Assembly (NCBI RefSeq): GCF_021462225.1
Contig: NC_061798.1
Location: 25,149,320-25,213,319 of the forward strand
Reading direction: 5' to 3'
Source of the DNA: Girardinichthys multiradiatus
Lineage: Eukaryota > Chordata > Actinopteri > Cyprinodontiformes > Goodeidae
Length of the DNA stretch: 64,000 nt
Shown here: positions 10,726 to 22,087 of the stretch, piece by piece
How positions within the stretch are numbered: position 1 is the stretch's first letter
Layout: each line of letters starts with the position of its first letter
The notes under the pieces: generated by a model
What the model saw: the letters and a program-made list of their open reading frames with translations, nothing else
Databases searched by the model: none
Told to the model about the DNA's origin: nothing
Translations under genes and position numbers: made by a program

Positions 10726-11789
10726 ATCAGCCAATCACATGGCAGCAACTTAATGCATTTAGACATGTAGACATGGTCAAGACGATTTGCTAAAGTTCAA
10801 ACCGACCATCAGAATGGGGAAGAAAGGTGATTTAAGTGACTTTGAATGTGGCATGGTTGTTGGTGCCAGACGGGCTGGTCTGAGTATTTCAGAAACTGCT
10901 GATCTACTGGGATTTTCACGCACTACCATCTCTAGGTTTACAGAGAATGGTCCGAAAAAGAGAAAATATCCAGTGAGTGGCAGTTCTGTAGGCGCAAAGC
11001 ATGCAGAAGAGCATCTCTGAATGCACAAAACATCGAACCTTGAGGTGGATGGGCTACAGCAGCAGAAGACCACACCGGGTGCCACTCCTGTCAGCTAAGA
11101 ACAGGAAATTGATGCTACAATTTGCACAGGCTCACCAAAATTGGACAATAGAAGATTAGAAAAACGATGCCTGGTCTGATGAGTCTCAATTTCTGATGCA
11201 ACATTCGGATGGTAGGGTCAGAATTTGGCGTCAGCAACATAAAAGCATAGATCCATCCTGCCTTGTATCAATGGTTCAGGCTGGTGGTGGTGGTGTAATG
11301 GTGTGGGAGATATTTTCTTTGCACACTTTTGGCCCCTTAGTACAATTGAGCCTCGTGTCAACGCTACAACCTACCTGAGTATTGGTACTGACCATGTCCA
11401 TCCCTTTATGACCACAGTGTACCCATCTTCTGATGGTTACTTCTAGCAGGATAACACGCCATGTCATAAAGCACGAATCATCTCAGACTGGTTTCTTGAA
11501 CATGACAATGAGTTCACTGTACTCAAATGGCCTCCAAAGTCACCAGATCTCAATCCAATAGAGCACATTTGGGATGTGGTGGAACAGGAGATTCGCATCA
11601 TGGATGTGCAACAAACAAATCTGCAGCATCTGTGTGATGCTATCATGTCAATATGGACCAAACTCTCTGAGGAATGTTTCCAGTATCTTGTTGAATCTAT
11701 GCCACAAAAGATTAAGGCAATTCTGAAGGCAAAAGGAGGTCCAACCCAGTACTGGCAAGGTGTACCTAATAAAGTGGCCAGTGAGTGGA
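10726..11789 (+). pseudogene. Tc1-like transposase relic
   Basis: A DD34E Tc1/mariner transposase gene. The N-terminal part from the ATG at 10814 (M-G-K-K-G-D-L-S-D-F-E) has the helix-turn-helix segment I-S-E-T-A-D-L-L-G-F-S-R-T-T-I-S. About 120 bases are then missing near 10990-11000. First acidic residue is in W-S-D-E-S-Q-F near 11178; a stop precedes Q-D-N at 11447; the Glu lies in S-P-D-L-N-P-I-E-H near 11540-11565. The reading ends with K-G-G-P-T-Q-Y near 11740. The 3' terminus is 'aaagtggccagtgagtg'. The 5' end is cut by the LTR at 10725. It sits in the start of the L2 ORF2. Confidence 0.75.
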
Positions 11790-12296
11790 ATCCTCTTGCT
11801 GCAGCCAGGTTTCTGAGACAAAATATATCTATCTGATTGTCACAAATCAAGTCATTAACTAACAAAGCCTTTGAAGAGAGAGATCTTATGTTCAGTAGAC
11901 CACATTTAATTGTTTTATTTTTCTTTTCAGTCTGAGTTGTGTTTATTTCTATGATATTTTCATGATTTCCTCCTTTTAGATTATTTTTTAATCTATTCAA
12001 TTTTGGTCATAGGCGAGACACTGTCTTAATAGGGTAATGGCTGGGTAGCAGGACAGAAGCTCCAGAGAGGAGTGTTAAACTACGACCCTGCTCCCTGGTC
12101 CGAACCCTGGGTTGTCAGAGTTTTGAAGAACTAATAAATTCGGTCAGATTCCTCGAAAGATGAGCTGCTCCATCCAAAGTAGGGTGGATTGCATCTCTCC
12201 AGATCAGACCACAAAATGTTCACCAATTATCAATGTAGCCCACATTGTTTTCTGGACCCCACCTAGACAGCCAGCAGTTGAATGACAGCATGAGGC
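11790..12296 (-). pseudogene. L2-type LINE: end of ORF1 and start of ORF2
   Basis: Minus-strand reading. From 12296 to about 12010 the end of ORF1 appears (a V-G-Y-I-D-N-W-like block, then D-G-A-A-like and a poorly kept C-terminus). From 12000 the ORF2 start [20 protein letters not shown] continues to [13 protein letters not shown], the first endonuclease motif. It is interrupted at 11790 by the Tc1 relic. This is contiguous with 14674-15454 once the LTR (12297-14673) is ignored, so one L2 was split by the LTR. Confidence 0.7.
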
Positions 12297-14673
12297 TGTT
12301 GGGACCCAGCCATGGATTTCAACATTAAACTCCGGTACAGACTTTTCTGGAACTTTCAAAATAAATTGCTAACCTACTTCTGGCAAAAGCCAACCAAACT
12401 GTAACAGCAGAGTTCCCATGATGCCACTGTCTGAATAAGAGCACCCCCTCTCCAACAAGCCGATCTCTTCCACACCGGTGTTCATCGGGATAGGAGGGGG
12501 ACAAAGCGCGCTGATGTCTCTTTGCTGGCAAACAGACATAAACTCTTCAACTGTATCCAAGGGTGTCATAAGATTATGCGATCATATGCACAAGATAAGT
12601 AGAAATAAATCACTGTCTGCGTATCCGGTGATTTTCATTCATGAACGGGGTAATCAAGGTACAAGCATTGCTTGACTGTTCTCTTTGAGATCTGCAGAAG
12701 TGAACTGTTTCCAGAGAGTTCCCAGCACGACGCCGAGTGCAGCAGTTCCCCCAAGGAGGACAACGGAGGCTGCATCACTGTGTTAACGTGCAGTGTGGTT
12801 GGTGGACACAACGAGCTGTCTTTCATCCACAGCTACGGAGGTTAGCTGGAAGCTAACAGTTTGTTGACTGTGAATGTTTTTTCAAACTTTGCCGCCTCGT
12901 CCAACGTTCGTTCGTTCGTCGTCTTCCGCTTATCCAGGACCGGGTCGCGGGGGCAGCAGACTCAGCAGAGACGCCCAGACGTCCCTCTCTCCAGACACCT
13001 CCTCCAGCTCCTCCAGGGGGAGCCCAAGGCGTTCCCAGGCCAGCCGAGAGACATAGTCCCTCCAGCGTGTCCTGGGCCGTCCCCTGGGCCTCCTCCCGGT
13101 GGGACGTGCCTGGAACACCTCCCGAGGAAGGCGTCCAGGAGGCATCCGGTATAGATGCCCGAGCCACCTCAACTGGCTCCTCTCAATGTGGAGGAGCAGC
13201 GGCTCTACTCCGAGCTCCTCCCGGATGGCCGAGCTCCTCACCCTATCTCTAAGGGAGTGCCCGGCCACCCTACGGAGGAAGCTCATTTCAGCCGCTTGTA
13301 TCCGTGATCTCGTTCTTTCGGTCATGACCCAAAGTTCATGGCCATAGGTGAGAGTAGGAACGTAGACCGACCAGTAAATTGAGAGCTTTGCTTTTCGGCT
13401 CAGCTCTCTCTTCACCACAATGGACCGGCACAGCGCCCCCATTACTGTGGCAGCTGCACCGATCCATCTGTCGTCCAACGTTCCTCACCACAGTTCATGA
13501 GGTTAAGTGTTTGGGCAGAACAATAATGGAAAGATTTAGATTGAAATGATCTAAACGATTTTCATTTTATGAAGTTTGGTTTTGTTTGTGTTGAACTCAG
13601 CTATCTTGGTGCCAGCAGAACATCTGCAGCACACGTGTTCAGGTTGTGTTCTTTGTTTGTGTGTTTTTAAAGTTAAGACACACTTTATTTAAAGGGTGAT
13701 TTTAAAAAGAAGAATGATCATAATGCGCTGTCTGCGCTTATGCATTTTAACCCTTTTATTAACCCTGGTATTTTAAAAGGTATGTGTTTGATTCTGGTGC
13801 TAAGCTATCAGCTTCTTTTGTTAGCTCAACTGCTAACTGGTAAGAACACGTGCTTGCTACTAAAGAGTATTTAACAGAAAGGTTGTTAGTTTTCAAGCTA
13901 GTGAATAATAGTCCCTAAACATCATTTACTAAATTTGATAACTAAGTAAACACCATTAAGCCCCATTTCTCCAGAAAGATTTGTCTCTTTTCCAAAATAC
14001 TCCCTTAATAATATTTCTTCGAATATTATTTCAATAACTAAAGGCAGCTAATTAGACACCGTTGAGAAATGGTCATCCAGAAGGTTGGTTTTATTCAGCA
14101 GATCATTATTTAAAACGTTATTTTATAAAAATAATATTTTATCTGATCTTGCATTGTGAATGGTTGTCTAAATGTTTGCTGATTATTGCCTAAGTTGTTC
14201 CAAGACTAACTTAACTTCATTTCCAGATTCTTCAAGATAATCCTTGGTTCTCAAACATGAATAACATTGCATGGTAATGTTGCATCACTCTTTTGGTCAT
14301 GGTTTTCAATCATATTTTTAATCAACTTGTTTATATTGTACATAGCCCATCTTTGTTATTCTTTAATTCTGCTTGGTAGTTTAGTTGGATTGTTTTAGCA
14401 TAGTAAAGAGTTTGTTGATTGAAATATGTTTGACTTTGAGTTGACTTAGTTTTGTTAATAAATTCTTTTATTTTAAGAAATTGTGTGAATTAATTCCGTG
14501 TGTGCAGAGTTTATGCTGTTCAATAATGTCAGAGCTTGTCTCACACCTTTCTATTTTGTCCTAATACCATCGCCTTACTGGGCTGGTATTCACAGGACAA
14601 CCCTTAACAGACCGAAATATTATTTGATAAAATATTAATATTAAATCATATTCTCAGATTCATAATCCGAACA
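12297..14673 (+). mobile_element. ERV-like solo LTR inserted in L2, right copy
   Basis: The LTR starts TGTTGGGACCC at 12297 and ends CCGAACA at 14673. It is flanked by a 4-bp duplication aggc (12293-12296 and 14674-14677), as expected for a retroviral-type integrase. Without the nested RTE fragment it is about 1.8 kb. An AATAAA lies at 14457-14462. The TATA-like box of the left copy has decayed here (ctgtctgaataagag). No gag, pol or env remains, so this is a solo LTR made by recombination between two LTRs. Family unknown to me. Confidence 0.75.
12910..13470 (-). mobile_element. 5'-truncated RTE-like LINE fragment in the LTR
   Basis: Minus-strand C-terminal domain of the same family as 2254-5569 (open from 13470 to 12930, with R-W-L-G-H-L-Y and the arginine-rich block). 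It ends 'ggataagcggaagacgacgaacgaacg'. A 13-bp duplication tcgtccaacgttc flanks it at 12897-12909 and 13471-13483. The left arm of the inverted repeat (about 10100-10120) is the matching site without the insertion, which confirms both ends. Confidence 0.85.
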
Positions 14674-15454
14674 AGGCTAAACATGTCGTCACTGGTCAGA
14701 TCAGGGAGGGGACCAGAGAAAAGTACGTTGTTTTGGCAATCTTACACACTGAAGCAACACTAACATTGGTGACCTCTGATCGGCGTAACCGGATGTCATT
14801 GCCACCAATAACAAAATTACTGTATTCATGCTTATCCATAGCCAGCAGTTTCAGGTAGGATTTGATGTGGCCCTTTTCTGGGCCTTGGCAAATTTTATCT
14901 ATGGTCGTTGGTGTCTCTAGTGCCACGTTTCTGATTATGGAGTTGGCTTCTTAGCGAGTGTGTCGCTGAGCGGAGAAAATCTGTTAGAAACGCAGACGGG
15001 TTGGTGGTGACCTGTGGGCTAGGATCTAGGACTATGCTTTTTACGTACCGTCACCCAGCTGGCCTGAGGTTCCTGCTGCGTGGGCTCTGCTGAAGGACTG
15101 CAACAGGGAACTACCCTCTGTGGCTCTGTGCTGGCTAAGGGACCTCGGCTATCTGCTGGTTTTTCAACTTTTATTACTTGTACCATTACCACTGAATGAG
15201 GCTGCGGAGTAACTGAACATCTGACACAGAGATCAGGGAAGAGCAGACTCAGAGAGAGAAACAGCAGAACCGGTAGCCATGGTGGAGCTAACGCTAAGCT
15301 AGCGACCCCTTACCACTACGAGAAAAACAGTGTAAGACACAGAGGGTCCCCGAACGTTAAATGTAGCAACAGAAAATGTGTTTTAACGTGCTTATGTTTT
15401 AGAACAAGTTAGAGATATCACAGTAAAAAGAAATCAGAGATCAATCCAGAGAGC
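14674..15454 (-). pseudogene. L2-type LINE 5' UTR and ORF1 relic, right arm
   Basis: Minus-strand equivalent of 8103-8891. The frame 14926-14696 reads M-A-L-E-T-P-T-T-I-D-K-I, then K-S-Y-L-K-L-L-A-M-D-K and G-G-N-D-I-R-L-R-R-S-E-V-T, the esterase-like part of L2 ORF1. The ORF1 start is near 15280 (complement of 'ccatggt'). It joins 12296 across the LTR. At 15454 the orientation of L2 sequence flips: the L2 3' part to the right is on the plus strand. Confidence 0.65.
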
Positions 15455-16770
15455 AGCTTTACTTATCCATGAATCCTGATGAGCCCAACCAGTTAGGTAG
15501 ACTACAAGCATGGATGGCATTAAATTGACCTCTGATAATAAAGTAAAAAACCTTGGTGTTATTTTTGACCAGGACATGTAATTTAAATCCCATATTAAAC
15601 AGGTTTCTAGGATTTCCTTCTTTCATCTCCAGAACATTGCCAAAATTAGAAATATCCTATCCAGGAGTGACGCTGAAAAACTAGTCCATGCATTTGTTAC
15701 TTCAAGGCTGGACTATTGTAATTCGTTACTATCAGGATGTTCACAAAATGCAGTTAAAAGCCTTCAGCTGATTCAAAATGCTGCAGCAAGAGTTCTGATG
15801 AAAATTAAAACGAGAGGTTTTATTTCTCCTTTTTTAGCTTCCCTTCATTGGCTCCCTGTTAAATCCGGAATAGAATTTAAAATTCTCCTCCTCACATATA
15901 AAGCCCTTAATGATCTAGCTCCATCATACATCAGAGATCTGATTGTTCCATATGTTCCTAACAGAGCACTTCGTTCTCGGACTGCAGGTTTACTGGTGGT
16001 TCCTAGAGTCTCTAGAAATAGAATGGGAGGCAGATCATTTAGTTATCGAGCTCCTCTCCTGTGGAACCAGCTCCCAGTTTTAGTCCGTGAGGCAGACACC
16101 TGTCTACTTTTAAGGCTAGGCTTAAAACTTTCCTTTTTGATAAAGCTTAAAGTGGCTTAGGTTATCCTGAGCTATCTGTAGTTGTGCTGCTATAGGCTTA
16201 GGCTGAATTTATCTGAATTTATCTGTTTTTTTCTTACTAGGTGAAACCAAGAAAGAGCTACATCCATTAACATTTACTTTTCCTTCCCATAGAAAGTACT
16301 TCCTGATCAGTGCTTCTTTGTTCTCTTTGTGTCTCTGCTCTGTTCTCTCGAACCCCCAGTCTGTCGTGGCAGATGGCCGCTCACACTGAGCCTGGTTCTG
16401 CAGGAGGTTTCTTCCTGTTAAAAGGGAGTTTTTCCTCTCCACTGTCGCTACATGCATGCTCAGTATGAGGGATTGCTGCAAAGTCAACGCTAGTAACTGT
16501 CCACTGTCTCTACATGCTCATCCAGGAGGATAGATTGCTGCAAGTCACTGACTCGATGCAATCTGCTGGGTTTTTTTTGGAAAACGTTTTAATCAATTTG
16601 AATAACCAACTGAATTTGACTGCACTGTTTGATAATTATGATCAGTTGGAATGTATGTACTTGACTTGAAATCTGTGTGACTGGATTGAACTGATTTTGT
16701 AAAGTGCCTTGAGACGACATTTGTTGTGAATTGCTATATAAATAAATTGAACGGAATTGAAATAAACTAA
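15455..16770 (+). mobile_element. L2-type LINE 3' part
   Basis: Starts inside the RT (L-L-I-H-E-S-[end] region, 'ctttacttatccatgaatcctgatgag') and follows the L2 at 53446-55474 with several deletions. One removes the segment between 'ctacaagcatg' and 'gatggcatt'; another removes part of the 3' UTR. The post-RT frame 15798-16160 is open (F-L-A-S-L-H-W-L-P-V, L-T-Y-K-A-L-N-D-L-A-P-S-Y). The element ends with 'tatataaataaattgaacggaattgaa', the usual L2 tail. It abuts an inverted L2 5' segment, as in a 5' inversion. Confidence 0.75.
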
Positions 16771-18316
16771 ATTGCTGTTATATATTCTTTGGATTTACAC
16801 CTAGCAGGAACTTTTTTTCTGTTGTGTTAGGTTTTATTGAAGAGTTTTAATTTGTATGTATCTGTTTCCAACTCCAACACCTGACCGTGAAAGCCTTAAA
16901 GTTACTTCGTAGTTAATTTTGAACCTTTATTAAAAACTCAGTTGAAACTGTCTTCTATGTCTATTAAAATTCATTGAAATGTGAACTCTAATGGAATTTC
17001 CTTCCAGAAATCCATAACACAAACTCTTTGCAAATATCTCTCCTTGGATCTTTTTATAGTGAAATTAAGATGTTTTCCTCTGCAAACAAAATGTTCACTC
17101 CAGTGGCTTGTACATAAGTCCAAACATAATCAATACTGAGAGCTGAGGATGGTTTTGTTAAATGATCTGCAAATATTTTCTCATGATATACTTTTTCTAG
17201 TGCTTAAAAAAATCCTTATACGACCTCTTAGTACTTATTTCCCTTTCCCCGTTATTTCAGTTTTTAGATTTGAGATGGCTTCCAAGAGATGTATTTTACT
17301 GCTGTTTGCTGGATCAGGTTATGGGAGGTGGTAATATTCACAAAACATTTTAATATTACAGAAGAGGCATTTAGAATAGCTGTGCCTAAGTTCTTGCATT
17401 CCGAGGATCATGATAACATTAATATTAACAGCTAACGTACAACTGCTGTAACTGTTTCGTTGGGTACATATCTATTTGTTAAAGGAATTACCAAGTGAAA
17501 TATCACACAGTTGCCAATTCTTCCAGAAGTTATGGTCAGAAATTAACCTATTTGCTTTTCTTTGACTGAAAGGTGCAGTCATCTGGGTACTCTCTACAAC
17601 CATGTGTGATATCTGCAATATGACTGTCATTAAGACATAATTTTATTCAGTACTTTACACGATTCCTAATATATTAAAACTTTTGTGGTTGTATCGTTCA
17701 TGAGGCATTATTTTTTCATATATAATGCGTGCTTCTGTAAGAAATATGCATGGTCTTTAGAGGTAAAATTTTATTAATTATGGATTTTGTATTGGGTTAT
17801 GGTTTTTTAATGATTACAATGTGTCAATTTTCTGTTCTGTTTAGTGCTTTTGTATTTTTTCTGGTCTGTTAAAATTATGCATTTTGGTCTTTGTTCAGCA
17901 AGTCCTAACAGTTCGTTTTCATCTCATGCTTCTTTCTTGCAGCTGTTGCCCATCAGTTTATCTGGTACTAATCAATCACTTACTCTCCCAAAATATTTAT
18001 GCTTACCTGTTTATACAACTAGTTTTCATTCACTTATTTTTCAGATTGAACCATTACCACAAGTATCACCTGTGTCTTCCTAGTGTTATAGCTGTAGTTT
18101 TTGTTTCACCAATGTAACCACAATTTTGGGTTTTGTTTATTGCCCTGGTCTTTAAGATTTTTTAGGTTTGACTTAGTTTGTTAAAAATGCTCCATGGCCC
18201 ACACTCCATCCCTCACAGTCTCAGCAGCTCCCATCTAGGTTTTTACCTCCCAATCACATAAAGATGCTGATATAAAATCTTCCCTAAATGTCTCATTTAA
18301 ACCTACTAATTAAGGT
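16771..18316. other. Unassigned AT-rich sequence
   Basis: No repeat family, RNA or convincing gene. A pyrimidine-rich acceptor-like site ends at about 17258 ('ctttccccgttatttcag'), but the following open stretch lacks a good donor. Overlapping frames at 17844-18117 are short and in two phases. Confidence 0.35.
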
Positions 18317-19073
18317 ATGTGTCTGAGTTCTGGGAGTTTTTCTGTTCACCTGTTTTTGCCTAACCCCATCCAACCTCTAGATGGAACCAGATGCACAGTA
18401 GGAGCTGAGTCCACAGGTGTTCTCCATTAGCCTCATCAGGAGAGGAGCATAAGAACCCAACGCTGCCAACACTCCAGTGCCTGAGTGTTAACCTGCAGTG
18501 GTAACGCTAGCTGGTCTAGACAAATCTCTTTGTGATTATTCTGAGTACTTCCCTTCTTATGTCCTCCTTCCCAGGTTACCTCCAGTCCCGAGCTTCTGTA
18601 TCCAGTCTGCTTATGCAGAAAACCCAGATCCACTCTTTGCAAGAGAACTTCACGGATTATTTTCTCAGTTGGCTGCATTCTGGTTACAAGACTCCTCAGA
18701 CTTCCTGCGAACGAACCTGGCTCACTCTCCACCGTGCTCCCCTCCAAGATCACCCACCTGGTGCCACCTGTCTGACAGGATTGCCTGGACCATTCACTTA
18801 CCTGACACACTCCTGGAGTTTCCATCCATCTTTCTCCCCATCCATCTTTCTCCCCACCCCTGGCAGATCTCAAAGTCACCACCTGTAAGAATGTATATCA
18901 AGATCAACAACCCAGAATTATTTCTCGTACTTACCATTGATCCTTTCTCCATACAGCGGCGAGTTCCTTGTTCTCCAGCATTCAAAATATTTCATAATAA
19001 ACTTGTTAAACCGTTCCTGTTTCCTGAGTCTATTTCTGCATGTGGGTCAAAGCAGCTAAAAAAACAATGACAG
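18317..19073 (+). mobile_element. Ty3/gypsy-type solo LTR
   Basis: The stretch begins TGTCTGAGTTCTGGGAG near 18320 and ends 'gcatgtgggtcaaagcagctaaaaaaacaatgaca'. The same 5' and 3' ends occur, reverse-complemented, in the LTRs of the element at 38039-44461. An 'aataaacttgttaaacc' block at 18998 is shared as well. The hexamer taaggt flanks it (18311-18316 and 19074-19079), which fits a target duplication one base longer than usual for this group. No internal region is present. The long plus-strand frames inside it are by-products. Confidence 0.6.
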
Positions 19074-19882
19074 TAAGGTCGTTTTTACTCAAATTGTATG
19101 AACATGTCAAATGCAATGAAAAATATGTGGTCCTCAGGTAATCAGTTAAAGCAATTGATATAAATGAATGTCAGAGAGCAAGATAGTTTATGTTGCTATA
19201 TTTTATCCCTAACCAAGTCTGAATAAACCAGTCACTGAATATCATAAATATTAAAAATGTTTAAAGTCACTCAAGTGTGGATTTAGTCACAGCAAAATAG
19301 TATTAAAATATACCTTTAGCATGTTCCCTAACTATGATAAGACACCATGGAGGCCAATCAGAAACCTGAAACCTGTCTGAAAATAAACATGTTCATCGAT
19401 TTAAACCATATCTAAAACACCTTGTACTTTCCAAACGTCTACCTCATGTTCTAGATGAATTTTGTTGCTTAACCATCACACCCAGTGTCCCTTGAGTCAA
19501 GCTGCTCTGCAAGTACTTTCTGATTAGTTTTAATTTGGTAGAGGTTTGCTCCACTGTCACTTCTTTGACAGATGTCACTTTGCTTGACTTGCTACAGGCT
19601 GTGGTCAGGCATCCCAGGGGAAATTATTCTGCTGTGAATTTCAAGAATCAGAGTCCGTTTGTTACACTAACTTCAGCCAGCCTGCTTTAGCTGAAGGCTG
19701 TTAAGTGCTAGAGTTACTCCCTCAACTGAGATGACATGTTACCCACCTGATGAAAAAAAAAAAACTTTGTGCAAACCTCTTTTTTTGGTGTGGTGCATTT
19801 ATTTTAGGATCAAAGTACTGTTTCTTTATCCATAAGACAACATTTATTTTATCTTTATCCATAAGATTAAATTTATTCTTTC
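19074..19882. other. Unassigned sequence
   Basis: AT-rich, no repeat family or gene recognised. Confidence 0.35.
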
Positions 19883-19894
19883 ACACTTTTTTGT

Positions 19895-20324
19895 GAACTT
19901 TGGGTCATGACCGAAAGAACGAGATCACGGATACAAGCGGCTGAAATGAGCTTCCTCCGTAGGGTGCCCGGGCACTCCCTTAGAGATAGGGTGAGGAGCT
20001 CGGCCATCCGGGAGGGGCTCGGAGTAGAGCCGCTGCTCCTCCACATCGAGAGGAGCCAGTTGAGGTGGCTCGGGCATCTATACCAGATGCCTCCTGGACG
20101 CCTTCCTCGGGAGGTGTTCCAGGCACGTCCCACCGGGAGGAGGCCCAGGGGACGGCCCAGGACACGCTGGAGGGACTATGTCTCTCGGCTGGCCTGGGAA
20201 CGCCTTGGGCTCCCCCTGGAGGAACTGGAGGAGGTGTCTGGAGAGAGGGACGTCTGGGCGTCTCTGCTGAGTCGGCTGCCCCTGCGACCCGGTCCTGGAT
20301 AAGCGGAAGACAACCAACGAACGA
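19895..20324 (+). mobile_element. 5'-truncated RTE-like LINE fragment
   Basis: C-terminal domain of the family at 2254-5569, open from 19907 to 20302 (M-T-E-R-T-R-S-R-I-Q-A-A-E-M-S-F to the arginine-rich end). The tail is 'ggataagcggaagacaaccaacgaacga'. A 12-bp duplication acacttttttgt flanks it (19883-19894 and 20325-20336). Truncation far into the ORF leaves no endonuclease or RT core. Confidence 0.85.
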
Positions 20325-20336
20325 ACACTTTTTTGT

Positions 20337-21780
20337 AAGACCAAGAACATATTTCTGTAAGTGTTTCAAATGGGAAAAAAATGCTTAACTTAAGCATGAC
20401 ATGTCTCTATGAAATTACTCAATGTGAAGAGGCTCTACAAAGATAACAACCATTACACAGAATGTAAAAATTCACTGTGCCTTAACTTAAATGCATCCTA
20501 GGCAATGAAAAAATATCTTTTTTTTTCTTTTTAGGGATCTAACTTCAATTATGTTGACATAATGCCTGTTTTAAAGTATATAATCTATTTAACTTTCATA
20601 TTGAAAGCATGTTTTTGCTTTTGTAGTTCAACAATTTTCAGTTTTGAAGTTCAGAGTTAGTGCACCTAAAAGGAAGGCTCTCAGCACATCAACTAAGCAC
20701 CCACCCACACAAAGGACAAAGCAAGCCTGACAGATATACTGTCGGGTGAAAAGATATGTTTGAAATCATTCACACATTTAGATGTGTGGCATTCACAGTT
20801 TTTACTTATTTTTATCTAAATCTAAATCTGACAGCATTCAAGTGGCAAATGCTGTTGGAAGATATATTATTACAATGTTCACCCCTCAGAGTAGAATTTT
20901 TTACCTGGAGTTGTTGCTGGTAGGATAAAGTTGAACAGTTTAAAGGAGATGAGGAGACAATGAATCACTGCTCATAAAAAGTGGTAGAGCCAACTGGAAA
21001 AAGGAATTCTTACACTGTAAGTTCTTGGAGTTTGCAGTACAGCTGAAAAACAACCAATAAAGCAAGGGTTGAATTACAACCAGACATAATAACAAATAAG
21101 TTCCTTCCATTTAGGAAACTGAGCACAAGGTTTCTAATCCATTCATTTGGTAAAGGAGCTTGTGCAGACATCTTTGCAATTCATTTAGCATTTTACTGAA
21201 TGAAATCTGTGCCTACAGGTGTTTCCTCAGTTTAGTACACACATTTTCATAATGTGACCCTGAAACAGGGAAACAGAAACAATAGTTTATGGACTAAGAC
21301 CAAGCCTTTGACTTTCTCTTAAGCAGGTAGTAGTATATAGAGGTAGTAATAGAGGTTTTAGGGGGCTTTGCTAAAGCTGGTAAGAATGTATTACAAGCTG
21401 TGACCTCTCTTTCCATTTCTTTGTGTATGGCAATTTGCAATCTGTTTAAATCTTTTGTTTTTTAATATGTTTCTTTAACACTATGTATGTTTATATTTAA
21501 ATGTACTTGTCTGAAAAAAAAAATAAGCAAAACTGTAGATTTGGGAGGTTTAAAATACTGACAGATCCCTCATCCTGGCATTTTTCGGCACTGTCACTTG
21601 TTCTGAAAGAAAGTTGTAGTCTGTTTTTTGTATTGAATGCATAGTGATTTTAGATTAACATTTATGTGTTATTTGGGCCTAAAAAATTTTCCTGGTTTTA
21701 CCTATATTACATTTTTTACCATGATAGGTCAACACAGAGATGCATAACACTGCATTCAAACACTAAAAACCACGTAGGTC
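20337..21780. other. Unassigned AT-rich sequence
   Basis: No gene, RNA or repeat family was recognised. Short A- and T-runs near 20515 and 21515 only. Confidence 0.35.
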
Positions 21781-22087
21781 CACTGGCCATTTTATTACAC
21801 ACACCTCGGGGGTAAAAGTTGGAATATGTTTTACCTGCAGAACTCCCTTAATTATTTAGCCAAACATTGAACAAGTATCTGAAACATTCCTCTGATGTCT
21901 TGGTCCATATTAACATAATAGCATCACACAGTTACTGCAGAATTGTTGCTGTGGTGTCATAATGTGAATCTTCCATTTGACAACATCCCAAAGATGCTCT
22001 ATTAGATTGAGATCTGGTGACTGATGAAACCACAGCAGTACAATGAACTCGCAGCCTGAACTCTTGAAACAAGTTAGGATGGACATA

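Larger units (their letters stand above)
12297..15454. repeat. Right arm of the inverted repeat
   Basis: Counterpart of 8103-10725. It contains the right LTR (12297-14673) and the L2 ORF1/5' UTR segment (14674-15454), both inverted relative to the left arm. It also carries one insertion absent from the left arm, the RTE fragment with its target duplication (12897-13483). Confidence 0.85.

Noticed and set aside
17149..17340. Candidate exon after a strong acceptor-like pyrimidine tract
   Set aside because: No adequate donor, and the frame starting at the ATG is short with no recognisable protein.
18498..19070. 190-codon open frame on the plus strand
   Set aside because: It lies within an LTR shared with other elements in the window and has no protein motif.
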